Source: Myrica gale
Lineage: Eukaryota > Streptophyta > Magnoliopsida > Fagales > Myricaceae
Length of the DNA stretch: 64,000 nt
NCBI GenBank assembly: GCA_963930655.1
Contig: OZ005607.1
Span: 18,922,374-18,986,373 of the forward strand
Direction: 5' to 3'
Shown: in pieces, positions 24,015 through 34,412 of the stretch
Layout of the letters: each line of letters opens with the position of its first letter
Position numbering within the stretch: the first letter of the stretch is position 1
Made by a program: the position numbers and the translations under genes
Notes under the pieces: generated by a model
Databases searched by the model: none
The model's input: only the letters and a program-made list of their open reading frames with translations
Told to the model about the DNA's origin: nothing

Positions 24015-24531
24015 GGGCTTGTTTGGGATCAGATTTGAGATTGAAATTGAGATTGAGATTGAGAAGGGTCTCATGGAGCTTTGTATCGGGTTTGTGATTT
24101 TTGGGATTGAGTGATGTGAGACCCTAATAATTACTTTCTTTTATTTGTATCTTTTTGCATAAATGTGACAATCAAACGGTGAACCTCATTTTATAAAAAG
24201 AAACTCTAGGCGGACCTCATTCTAAGGCTCATACTATTAAAAAACAACTTTAATTGGATAGCATTTAAAAGTGTAGGGTCTCACATGCTGTGTCAATCAT
24301 ACAGTGAAGTATAGTGTCAGTTGGAGAAACAAGAAACAATAATTTTTTATTGACTTTTTAATTCGTCATTTGACTTTGAGGCACACAAAGTAGGGAAGAC
24401 GTTGACAGATCTCTGATATTTGTGGAATCCTGCTTTAAAACTTGAGTTAAAAACCCACATCCAAACGCGGAGGACTTAAAGCGGGACTTGAGTTTTAAAG
24501 CCTAAGTTAAAAATTGATCCCAAACATGCCC
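24015..24531. mobile_element. 517-bp MITE with GGGCTTGTTTGGGATCA ends
   Basis: The left end GGGCTTGTTTGGGATCA pairs inversely with the right end TGATCCCAAACATGCCC, with one mismatch. The bases TGA flank both sides (24012-24014, 24532-24534), a 3-bp target duplication. The size, the ends and the lack of coding fit a PIF/Harbinger- or Tourist-like element. The superfamily is not certain, because TGA is not the usual TWA. Confidence 0.8.
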
Positions 24532-24534
24532 TGA

Positions 24535-25482
24535 GTGTCTTGCAATTGGATTTTGTTTCTTGATTCTCATCTAAGAGGAGAGATCAAGCTGGAAGCGTAA
24601 AAGAGGTGGAAAGATTCTGCATGTTTGATTTATTGTGTCGTGTTGTATTTGTGCCATTTTAACGCTTGTTTTTTAAATATTTTTCATTGATTTTTGAGCC
24701 ACAGTAGCCACGTTAATGCATTCTAACAACGAATTTGTGGATGACATAAATATTAATGAGTTGTCTTTTTTTTTTCTTTCATTGCAAACAGTCGATGAGC
24801 TTATGGAATTAGAATACCATTTAGAATTTAACATTAAAAGTGTCTTATGGTAGTTTCGATTTCTAGAATATAGAACATTTACGGATGAATAGTGTAGGTT
24901 TTATTATCAAATACTGAGGAATGAGGACCATCAGCTTTCTCTATGTAAGAGCCTAATAGGGTGCTCAGACGAAAGCACCCTTTGGAACCTCTGTTACCGC
25001 TAATTCCAGTTAAGACGGGAAACTGATGAACATTTTCGTTGATGTTTTTTGGCATGTTTTGAGGAAAGTACAAATTGAAGAGAACGTACAAAAGGTGAGA
25101 ACAATCGATGTGATCTGGCTTCAATTGTTGCATATTTTGTCATTGTACATGATCAAGAGATAAATCAGTATTGGTATAAAGAATCTCCTGCATACTGCAT
25201 TTTCTCTACGGACGGAAAAACAAACACAGTGACGTAGCATTGTGTGAATTGCTCTCAAATGTAGTAGTCTTTGACCTTATGAAGGTTCAAAAAAATTTTG
25301 CATGTTCAAAACAAATTAAGATACGGGATTGATCTCGTTCCATTCGCATCAGATTCAGTAATCTAGAGAGAGAGAAAGGTCGGCCCTTGCTAGCTTCAAA
25401 TGTTGGATTTAAGTGTCCTTTATTTTACATGTTGAATGCGGTAAATAGATACGAAGCAAATAGGATGGAACCTTGTCCCTCT
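24535..25482. other. Gene-free stretch
   Basis: No coding exon or repeat that I can support. A minus-strand open frame at 24879-25133 has no recognisable family. Confidence 0.4.
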
Positions 25483-25983
25483 GTTAAAGTAAATTCATAG
25501 TTAGTCACATAAGTATAAGCAAAAATCAAATTGGTACCTACAACAATAAAAAAAGGCTATTCGAGACCTTTAACTTTTGAAAATCATCAATTCATGCCCC
25601 CGTCTAAATTAGACGTTAAATCCGACGGAAAACCATGCAAAATGACTGAAATACCCCTCCAAGACTAAATTTTTTAAAATAATAAAAATTTAAGAAATAA
25701 ATTAAAAATAAATAGATTTCAATAGCTTTATTTAAAAAAAGATTATTTTTTAAAAAAAATATTATTTTTTATTTTTAATGAATTTTTAAATTTTTTTAGT
25801 AATTTTATCTTGGAGAGGCATTTTGGCCATTTTTTATAATTTTCAGTAGGATTTAACGCCTAATTTGGATGAGGGCGTGAATTGATGATTTTTAAAAGTG
25901 AGGGTTTTAAATCACCGTTTTGAAAATAACGAATATTAATTTGATTTTTGTTCATATTACAGGGCTAACTATGACTTTAGCCC
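25483..25983. mobile_element. Long-arm foldback element, about 500 bp
   Basis: The left arm (from about 25483: CATAGTTAGTCA, AAAAATCAAATT, AAAATCATCAATTCA, GACGTTAAATCC) is repeated as the reverse complement in the right arm, which ends AGGGCTAACTATGACTTTAG near 25980. The arms are about 240 bp each and meet in an AT-rich centre. It has no coding. A single transcript would fold into a long imperfect hairpin. Confidence 0.8.
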
Positions 25984-26129
25984 TTCTTTTTATTTTCCAT
26001 GCTTATTAGAATATATCTTTTTATCTCCTAAACGTGTAGCTTGTAATTGCTAAAGTTTGCTACTTGTAATGCTTTTATTCTTTGTAATATAGTCAACTGC
26101 CTTGCAATGGAAATTATCACTATCCCATT

Positions 26130-27160
26130 TGCCTTTTAGCTTCCTCACTGCTGAATTGTCAATTAGCAACGGTTTTCACAATGAATTGGCAGCTTCTTCA
26201 CTGCTATCATTGCAGACTTGAACTGTTGGGGTAGAAATAATCAAATAGTCCCACTTTCAGCTAGTTTTCAGTAAGTTTTTTCATAATTAATTGGCATATC
26301 GTCGAACACTGATCATTAAGGATTTCATGTGAGTCTTGGGGGAAGAGGTTGTCAGTGGCATTTATTGCTGAGCAGATCTAATTCAGTTTCATTTGGTCAC
26401 TAAAACATTCTTAATATGGCTTCCGGTAAGGTTTTCGATGATATTAATGAATGCTGATCATTGCGGGTTTGATGAACCACTGGGGGAAGATGCTGTCCAT
26501 GGCAGGATGCTGAATAGATGTAATTCTCCTTTCTTTCTTTTTTGGCTTACTATTCCATTTCCATGGTAGCTTTCAGCATGTTTTCATTACTAATTAGCAG
26601 TAGCTGAATGAAGATCGTTGAAGATTTGATGAACCATCAGGGGAAGAGAGCTTGTCAATGGCAGGTAGTTTTTCCATTACTAATTGGCATATCGCTGAAT
26701 ACTTCACTGGGGGAAGAGGGTCCTAACAGCAGGTATAACTGACTAGAGGTATTTCTTTTCCTTAGTAACCTTTCTCGGTTTTGCCTTTTGGAAGTATTTC
26801 GTTTTGGTTTATTTGCTGAATGCTGAGCGTTTCAGATTTGACGAACTAACAGAGGAAGAAGTTGTCGGTTATATATATAGTTGGATAGAGGTAATTCATT
26901 TTGAGTGTAACTTTTAGCAACTTTTAATTGCTAGTTGGCATATTGTAGAGTGCTGATCATCCTAGACTTGAGGAGCCATTGGGGGAAGAGTTTGTCAGCA
27001 TATTTTCACAGAGGTAATTCGGGGTTATTTTTACTACCTCATTTTCAGCATAACTTTTAGCCAGTTTTCCATTACTAACTGGCATGGTCTGAATGCTGAC
27101 CGTGAAAGATTTTGATGAGCCACTGGGAAATGGAAGGCAGAGCTGAATTAGATAATTACT
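26130..27160. repeat. Degenerate tandem repeat, unit about 145 bp
   Basis: About seven units share TTTTCCATTACTAATTGGCA, GCTGAATGCTGATCATTG, TTTGATGA-CCACTGGGGGAA and GAGGTAATTC, in this order. The GGGGAAGAG block recurs near 26341, 26483, 26637, 26710, 26861, 26981 and 27125 (last one altered). One unit of the same family precedes R13L1-like copy C (62166-62320), so the array belongs to the region upstream of these genes. Confidence 0.85.
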
Positions 27161-27229
27161 GTTCTCATTAAGTCTACATCAATTGAAGGTCTATGCAAAA
27201 GAAAGGTTATAGTAACGTGGTACATTTGT

Positions 27230-27402
27230 TCTAACATTTAAAATTTTTCTTGGTTTTCTTCAAGATATAGTGACTGTTGTGATTGCTGAATAGCGTTTTC
27301 ATTATTTCTATTGATCCTACGCAAACATATAATAGTTTCTTGTAAAAATACGCTATTTACAGTTTGAGATGCTGATCTAAGTGAACACACTATCAAACCA
27401 AT
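27230..27402 (+). pseudogene. R13L1-like copy B, leader only
   Basis: The non-coding leader CTTGGTTTTCTTCAAGATAT, TGCTGAATAGCGTTTTCATT and the following bases match copies A (11440-11610) and C (62390-62500). The match ends near 27402, before any LRR coding. Everything that should follow up to the D2 start has been replaced by the element block 27403-53671. Confidence 0.7.
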
Positions 27403-27895
27403 TTTAATATGTTATAACATAGAGTGTAAGGATTACCAGGCCATCACTGTTCCCAAGTTGTCCAACCTTGAACTCTTGAGGGACATGGTTTCATTCTGCA
27501 GACAAGGGAAAGCTTTGTAGACTTAGCTGTTAGGGGAATGTCTAGACTAGAATTTGATAAAACAGTGATGGCCTGGTACTAAGCAGCCTTGCACGTCCAG
27601 ATTTCCTGCTCATGCCAAGTAATTTTTAAGTGATCAATTTAAGTCCGATTTTTATGGGTATGGTCTTGAATTTTAAGTTCATGAAAGAGGAACATTTAAA
27701 GATAAATTTCGTGTGATTTCGATGTGTATTGAATAAGTTATAGTGTTTTGAAAATCGAAGGTCAAGGTGGAGACGTCAAAGCTGCCAGCTTGGACGCCCT
27801 CTGCAACTTACATTTTCGGATAAATCTTTTGAGTGGCAAATAAGCTCTAAATTACCTGAAATTTTAATATGTTATAACATAGAGTGTAAGGATTA
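27401..27895. repeat. 35-bp perfect direct repeats 460 bp apart
   Basis: Bases 27401-27435 and 27861-27895 are identical (starting ATTTTAATATGTTATAACAT). The first copy begins exactly where copy B stops matching A and C. Confidence 0.9.
27435..27577. repeat. 17-bp perfect inverted repeat
   Basis: ACCAGGCCATCACTGTT (27435-27451) is followed by its exact reverse complement at 27561-27577, enclosing 109 bp. It lies inside the 35-bp direct-repeat pair. Confidence 0.85.
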
Positions 27896-28079
27896 TTTTG
27901 GCATCCAAGTTTAATGGGTTCTACAACCTTAAGATAGAGTTTTATATTGTAGAACCACTGCTGGTTAGAAAAGAAAAATTGTGTGATTTAATATGATATG
28001 TTAATTTTGAAATGAATGATTATCTGCTGTATCATGTAAATCTCTAAATTATTTAAGTGAAGACATTAGTATGACTCAT

Positions 28080-29229
28080 TTGTAGGCAAAGACACCACTA
28101 TAAGCTCGAGTGGATAAAGATAAGTGGAAATTTTTTTTTTTCTTCCGAAAACTGGAATGATACACAACATGTATATTTGTCATCAAGCACGTCATGCGCA
28201 TTTGCATTGATTTTCTCAAAAAGAAGAAAGAAAAATTTTATGCAAATGAAGTGAGATTTTATGCTATTTTATGATATATTATGGGGCTAAAAAGGATGGT
28301 CGGTACCGTACCTAAGTATGATGGGTGCATCCACTCCGAATGACGAATGCGAGAATGATGAGTAGTTCTTGAGGTATGTGAAACCACACTGAAGGAAGAA
28401 TGTGAGAAGGTGTGGACCTCTAAAGGTCATGTCTAGCCATCAGGCTTGGGCCACATCAATGGTTAGCTCGACCAAATGGCATGTTTCCAAGGGAAATGAG
28501 AACAGTTCCGAAGGGAACTGATAACCCTGACTTTAGGGGTAAATGGAGCGAGATAAGCAACCCAAATGAGGATGAAAGGACTTTTAAGCAAATTTGCATG
28601 TACAAAAATCACATACATAAACATGCATTTATTTTTCGCATATATATACCTGTCATTCATGATCATGCATGCATGTCCCTTACTGAGTCATTCGACTCAT
28701 AGTATTTTCAACTGTATCATTCCAGATGATGTTTCAGGTAAAAGAATTCATGAGGAGGATCTGGAACCTAAGGAGGGGGCTAACGAAGTGTCCTCCCCTA
28801 ATTCGCAATTCATGTATATACTTGATTTTTTTTTAAACAGCTAATATGAACCTCGATAGTGATGTTGTCATGGTCTGTTCAACCTAAGAGTCCATGAAGT
28901 GATCAAAACTTATTGCTTTAAGTTATTATCTGAAGATTAGATTTCTAAATGTTTCTTTATGTGTATTATTTGATATAGGTATACGTTTATTTTATTTCAC
29001 TTATATTTATTTACATATGTGTACACTGCGTAAGAACGTTTGAGGGTCGCGTGTCAGCTTATGAATAAGGAAATAATTTTGTGAGTAATTCATATTTTTT
29101 TATTTAGTAATAGTAGGTTTTAAACAAAAATCCAATGCAAGATTTTAGTTATGTGCTTTGGAGCGTTCGCCGTTGTGAATGCTCACGGCTGTCATTAGCC
29201 CCGTCGGGCTAGCATTTGCGGCGTGACAT
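28080..29229 (-). mobile_element. Fragment of the TGTCACG-type LTR (reverse orientation)
   Basis: The right edge GGCGTGACA is the reverse of the TGTCACGCC start of the element at 48583. Further blocks match in reverse order, such as CTAGCCATCAGGCTTGGG, TGTATCATTCCAGATG and the CCCTGACTTTAGGGG block. About 1.1 kb is clearly shared. The left limit is blurred and weak similarity may reach about 27650. It abuts the Copia fossil at 29231, so it probably inserted there. Incomplete. Confidence 0.75.
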
Positions 29230-29230
29230 A

Positions 29231-31180
29231 TAATGCCATAAATGCAAAGAGTTTGGACATTTTAAAGTTGAATGCCCGACTTTCTTGAAATCAAAAGGAA
29301 AGCATGTATCAATAACATCTCTTTCATATTCAGACCCTGAATCAAAAGGATAATAGGTTTCCTATGGAGTTTCACTATGGGTCAGCTGTGTCATTAAAAG
29401 CTGAAGTTATGGAAGATGCAGAACTATGGCACAAAAATATTTTGTCATCTCAACTTTCTTGGGCTGAAGCTACTGCCGCAGAAAAATAAGGTGAAAGGAT
29501 TGCATAAGATAGAGCTAAGCTAGGAGCCTTGTGAAGGATGTATAATGGGAAACTAAATTCAAGCAAAGTTCATGGAGAGCAAATGAGCCCTTGGAACTTA
29601 TCCATACTGACATCTGCGGAAGATGCAAACTCCTTCTCTTCGCCAGTATAGGTATTTTCTTACCTTTATTGACGATTATTCTAGAATGACTTGGGTGTAT
29701 TTTTTGAAGGAAAAATCAGAAGCTTTTCAAAAATTTAAACAATTCAAAGCTTTTGTTGAAAAGCAAGTCAGCAACCATATCAAGATCCTTCGAAGTGATA
29801 GAGGCGGCAAGTACAATTCGGAAAAGTTTGAAGAATATTGCAAAGAAGAAGGCATATGGAAGCAACTCATTGCTGGATATAGTCCCCAACAGAACGGAGT
29901 TGCAGAAAGAAAGAACGAACTATTGCGAAGATGGCAAGATCGATGCTAAATGAGAAAGGATTGCTAAAGAGTTTTTGGGCAGAAGTTGTTCATACAGCTG
30001 TTTACATTCTCAATAGATGTCCAACCAAGGTAGTGAAGAACAAGGCTCCAATTGAAGCATGGAGTGGAGTCACACCATCTGTGAGGAATTTTAAAAATTT
30101 TGGCAGCATTTGTTATGCTCATATTCCTCATGAAAAAGAAGCAATTTTGATGAGAAAAGTGAAAAATGTATTTTTGTTGGGTATAGCTCTATGAAGAAGG
30201 GCTACAAACTTTATAATGTTGATTGTTAGTCGTGATGTGATCTTCAATGAGAAAGCTTCATGGGGATGGAAAGAAAAGAAAGTGCAGGAAACTCCTTCTT
30301 TAATTGAAATGCAGAATAATTTTCTAGCCATAGGACGAGGTGATGAAGCTCTTCTAGAGTCACATTTGGCTCCATCAAGTTCAAGTTCTGGTGCAGAAAG
30401 TTCACCACCAAAAACACCTCTACGAAGGACATGAAGGTTAAGTGAGATATACAAATCTTGCAACTTCTTTGCAGTTGAACCAGAAAATTTTGAAGAAGCT
30501 GAAAAGCAAGAACTCTGGATGAAAGCGATGGAAGATGAGATAATTATGATAAAAAAAAAATCAAACATGGGGAGCTTGTTGATAGACCAAGATGACGAGA
30601 TGTCATTGAAGTCAAATGGATCTACAAGACTAACCAGAATCAAGATGGAAGCATTCAGAAGCACATAAGAAGGATGGTTGTGAGAGGCTTCACACAAAAG
30701 TCAGAGAGCATTTTGAAGAACTTCAGAATGATGGGATGCAAATCAGCTACTACTCTTTTGGCAGCAAATTAAAAGCTGAAGAAAGAAGATGGCGCAGACA
30801 AGGCAAATGTCACAACTTATAGAAGTTTGGTTGGTAGTTTGTTGTATCTTACAGCTACCAGACCAGACATAATGTTTGCTGCAAGTTTACTCTCTTGGTA
30901 CATGTACGATCTAAGTCAGAATCATTTTGCAACTGGAAAAGGAGTTTTAAGATACTTGTCTGGAACTCTTGATTACAGAATTCTCTATAAGGCTGGGAAA
31001 GAATCATGTTTGATTGGGTACAGCGATAGTGATTGGGCAGTCTATTTAGATGACATGAAAAGTACAGGTGGCAATGTTTTCTCTCTTGGCTCAAGAATAA
31101 CTTCATGGATTTCAAAGAAACAAAAGATTGTGGCTCAATCTTCAGCAGAAACAGAGTATGTAGCTGCTGCTAAGGCTACT
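29231..31180 (+). mobile_element. Copia-type element fossil, internal part
   Basis: In order: a gag zinc knuckle (CHKCKEFGHFKVEC, 29233-29275), an integrase core (29600-30200, with DDYSRMTWVYFLKEKSEAF and SPQQNGVAERKN) and a terminal RNase H region (30820-31180, with TRPDIMFAASLLS and ADxETEYVA-type wording SSAETEYVAAA). Domain order with integrase before RNase H defines Copia. It is broken in many places (at least about half a dozen), lacks much of the reverse transcriptase and has no LTRs of its own here. It is flanked and cut by two other LTR elements, so it is the oldest layer of this block. Confidence 0.9.
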
Positions 31181-32697
31181 TGATTGTATCACAATTTTGC
31201 TAATTTATCACTTGAGGAAGTTCCACAGTTACACCATTTCCTCTAGAAAATGAGAAAATTATGCTTTGGACATTAGCAAGGGGTGAATTGTTAATTTTGA
31301 CAAAAGCAAGTGTAATTGAGTAATTTTAAGTTATTTGTTTTCTCTCCTCTCACCATGTTTTCATGTCTCCATTTTCATAAATATGTTTGGAATATTTCCT
31401 ATATTAACTTCTGTTTTTACGTTTTGCATATGAACAATGGAGATGGAGTGAGCTCATGGAAGTGAGAGGGAGGCTGGAATCAAAGAGTCGCTCGAGCGCG
31501 TTGTCGAGCGCTGGTCGCGCGTTATGCTGCTGTTTGAAAATACGAAGCCGCTCGAGCGGCAGGTCGAACGCTGATAGTGCATGAAGTCTCTCTTTGAAAA
31601 TCTCCAAAAACCGCTCGAGCGGCACGACGAGCGTTAGTCGCACGATACGGTTATGTACAAATTTCTTCAAATGATGCTCGAGCGAACGTTGAACGTCGGT
31701 CGAGCGCGATGCGTCTGACGCCATGCTGGAGGGTATTTTTGGAAGTCGAAAATAAACCCTAGGGCATTGCTGCTGAGTCACGACAGAGACCCCCCCAACA
31801 ATAAGGTTTAAAAAGAACATTTTTCGTGAAAAGCAAGAGGAGTTCGAAAGTTTCAATTTGCTGGTTCGTAGGTTGCTTGTGGGTGGCTGTTGAGTCCCCC
31901 AACTTTTCTCCAAAGACCATTTTTTTCCTCTGTTTATCTTAGCTGCTACCGTAGAAACCAAAAGCTTGTTGCTTTTGGCTTAGTTTTTTTTTTGAGCTTT
32001 TGTAGTAGTTTTTGTTGCTTTCGGTTCTTTCCTTTAGAGTTGTTTTCATTGTTTTCTTCTTTTGTTGCTTACACCGATTACACTCTCTTCATTTAATGTT
32101 GCACTTTCATTTCAGTTGTAGAACTTGTTTGGACTGAATGTCATATCCCATTTATGTTTCAGATTTGAGTTTTGCTTTGGTTGGATGATTAAATGTTATA
32201 TTAAGTTTTCATTTCACTTCCTGAATGTTAGAATAGTGTTTGGTTTTGTTTTTGTTAGTTTTATTGAGTATGGGTATGAATTGATTGTGACTAGCTAGAG
32301 GTTGGGTACAAAGTGTTTGATGAAATGTCTCTTAGAGCAAGTTTAATGCCAAATGATGTTTATTCGACAATTACTTGAGTTCATCTAGTTTCAACTCCAT
32401 CTCATGCTACGTTTATGAGTACGTGTTTTTCTTGTTAGCTCTTTATTAATCTCTTAGCACTTACATTGATCACAACTCAAAATCTCAAAGATCATGGATG
32501 ATATCCAAAAACCCAACCTTTCCCTTTGTAAATACCATTTTCATTGTAAATGGAACATGATTTCTTTTATTGTAATGGTGGTTGGAAAGAAAAATTGAAC
32601 ACATCGTTCCTTGTGGAGATGATTTAGGACTTCCCTAGTATTACTTGACAACCTCCTATGCTTGGAAGTAATTCACTAATCATTTTTAGTTGAGTCA
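31181..32697 (+). repeat. 5' LTR of the Gypsy element
   Basis: It starts TGATTGTATCACAATTTTGC and ends TTTAGTTGAGTCA just before the primer-binding site. It matches 39514-40855. Confidence 0.9.
31480..31715. repeat. CGCTCGAGCG-rich palindromic block in the LTR
   Basis: The palindrome GCTCGAGC recurs about every 70 bp together with GGTCGAGCG/GGTCGCGCG variants, forming a GC-rich island in AT-rich DNA. The same island lies in the 3' LTR near 40003-40195. Confidence 0.8.
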
Positions 32698-32703
32698 AGT
32701 TTT

Positions 32704-32721
32704 TGGCGCCGTTGTCGGGGA
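32704..32721 (+). other. Primer-binding site
   Basis: TGGCGCCGTTGTCGGGGA lies six bases after the LTR end. It resembles the tRNA-Asp-type primer site used by Athila/Tat elements. Confidence 0.8.
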
Positions 32722-32859
32722 ACGGTAAGTTCAATTGACATTCTATTGCCATTACTTTTCTTTATTTCCATTTTACATTTTCAGTTGATGGTTCTTTAGT
32801 GCATGCACAGACACATCATACACACATACACTTGATATCACTCTTTTACGCACTCATGT

Positions 32860-34200
32860 TTGATGAATTTGGCAAGAGATGCTACACATAGACTATATAG
32901 AGTGAATTCTGCTAATAGTGTGTATAGTGATGGTGTGCTAAGTGTTGAGTTGGACACTAGTAGCATTGATTTAAACTCTGATTTGGAAAATTCTGCTACT
33001 TTTGAAGATATGGCTGAAAAAGCACCTAGAACATTAAGAGATTACTTGCAGCCCACTCACACCACAACACCATCATGCATTGCTTTACCAGATGATGCTT
33101 CTAATTTTTCAATTAAGCATGACATGATGTCAATAGTACCTCAATTCCATGGGATGGATTCCGAGAGTCCATACCAACACTTGACGGATTTTGAGCTTGC
33201 TTGCACTACTTTTATTACTAGAGCTACAACAAATGAATTTGTTAAACTTTGTTTATTTCCTTTCTCTTTAAAGGATAAAGCGAAGCTTTGGTTTAATTCT
33301 TTGAGATCAAATTCTATCTCTAGTTGGTCTGACATGCAACGTGAGTTCTTACATAAATTTTTTCCTTTTCAGATAACTCAAGTTTTGCAAGAGCAAATCA
33401 GCCACTTTATGCAGAGAGGTGATGAGACCTTCCACGCTTGTTGGGAAAGATTCAAGGATTTAATGAACATCTGTCCACATCATGGCTTTGAGTCTTGGAG
33501 GCTTGTTAACTACTTTTACGCTGCACTTACACCTAAATGCAAGCAGTTTGTTCAGACTATGTGCAATGAGGAACTCTTTAGCAAGGAACCTGATGAAGCA
33601 TTGAAGTTCTTTGATTATCTTGCTGAAAGTGCCCAGCAATGGAATACACGATCTGACCGGGCATCATTGGCAGTACAACCTCTCAGAGCAATTGGTGGTG
33701 GGGGTAAATATGAAGTCAAAGAGGATACTGATGTCCAAACTCGTATTAGTGCTTTGACTAGGAGGTTGGAGGTTATGAAGTTAGAGAAGGTGAAGGCCGC
33801 GAAAGCAGTGGAGGTGTGTTCTCTATGTGCTGATTCTAGCCATAAGACTTAGGATTGTCCGATTATGCCAGTTTTACAGGAGAGTGGGTCTGATCAGATG
33901 CAATCAGTAAATTGGGTTAACAGAGCACCAAATCAGCCTTTCTCTAATACTTACAATTCGAGGTGGAGGAATCATCCAAACTTTTCATGGAGGAATGATC
34001 AATCTGGTCAATCTTCGCATTTTCAACAACCTCCTCAGTCCTATGCACAGCCTTCTCAGCAGACATCTCATCCGGCAGCTCCTCAGCACTACTATCAACC
34101 GTATCAAACTTCTCAGAGCTTTCCAATTGCAGCAGCACCTCCAGGATTCCAATCTAATGTAGCTGCTCAACATTCTTAATTTCAACCCCCTGCTCCACCA
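32860..34200 (+). other. Gypsy gag region
   Basis: It encodes a capsid-type protein with FHGMDSESPYQHLTDFE, LFPFSLKDKAKLWFNSL and FHACWERFKDLMNICPHHGF, which are conserved blocks of plant gypsy gag. A CSLCADSSH cysteine stretch near 33810 is followed by a Gln/Pro-rich tail. Part of a broken element. Confidence 0.88.
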
Positions 34201-34412
34201 AATAAGTCTCTTGACGATAGTATAACACAGATGGCCAACACACTTCAGCAGTTCATGCAAATTCAGGCCACCACTAACATTCAGAACACTCAGGCCATAA
34301 ATGAGTTACGGGGCACCATTAATAAGATGAGCACGACATTGAGCACTCTTTTGGCAGAGGAAAATTCCCAGCACAACCCCAGCCTAATCCTTAAGTATAT
34401 CGGCAGCAACAA

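Noticed and set aside
24879-25133. 84-codon minus-strand frame
   Set aside because: No family, no splice context, in a gene-free stretch.
28463-28844. Overlapping short frames on both strands
   Set aside because: They fall in the reversed LTR fragment, whose counterpart at 48583-49600 has no equivalent frames.
30128-30697. 189-codon minus-strand frame
   Set aside because: It is antisense to the Copia fossil and has no recognisable protein features.
31404-31961. 185-codon minus-strand frame
   Set aside because: It lies inside the Gypsy LTR and is only partly open in the other LTR. The frame follows from CG-rich repeats, not from a gene.
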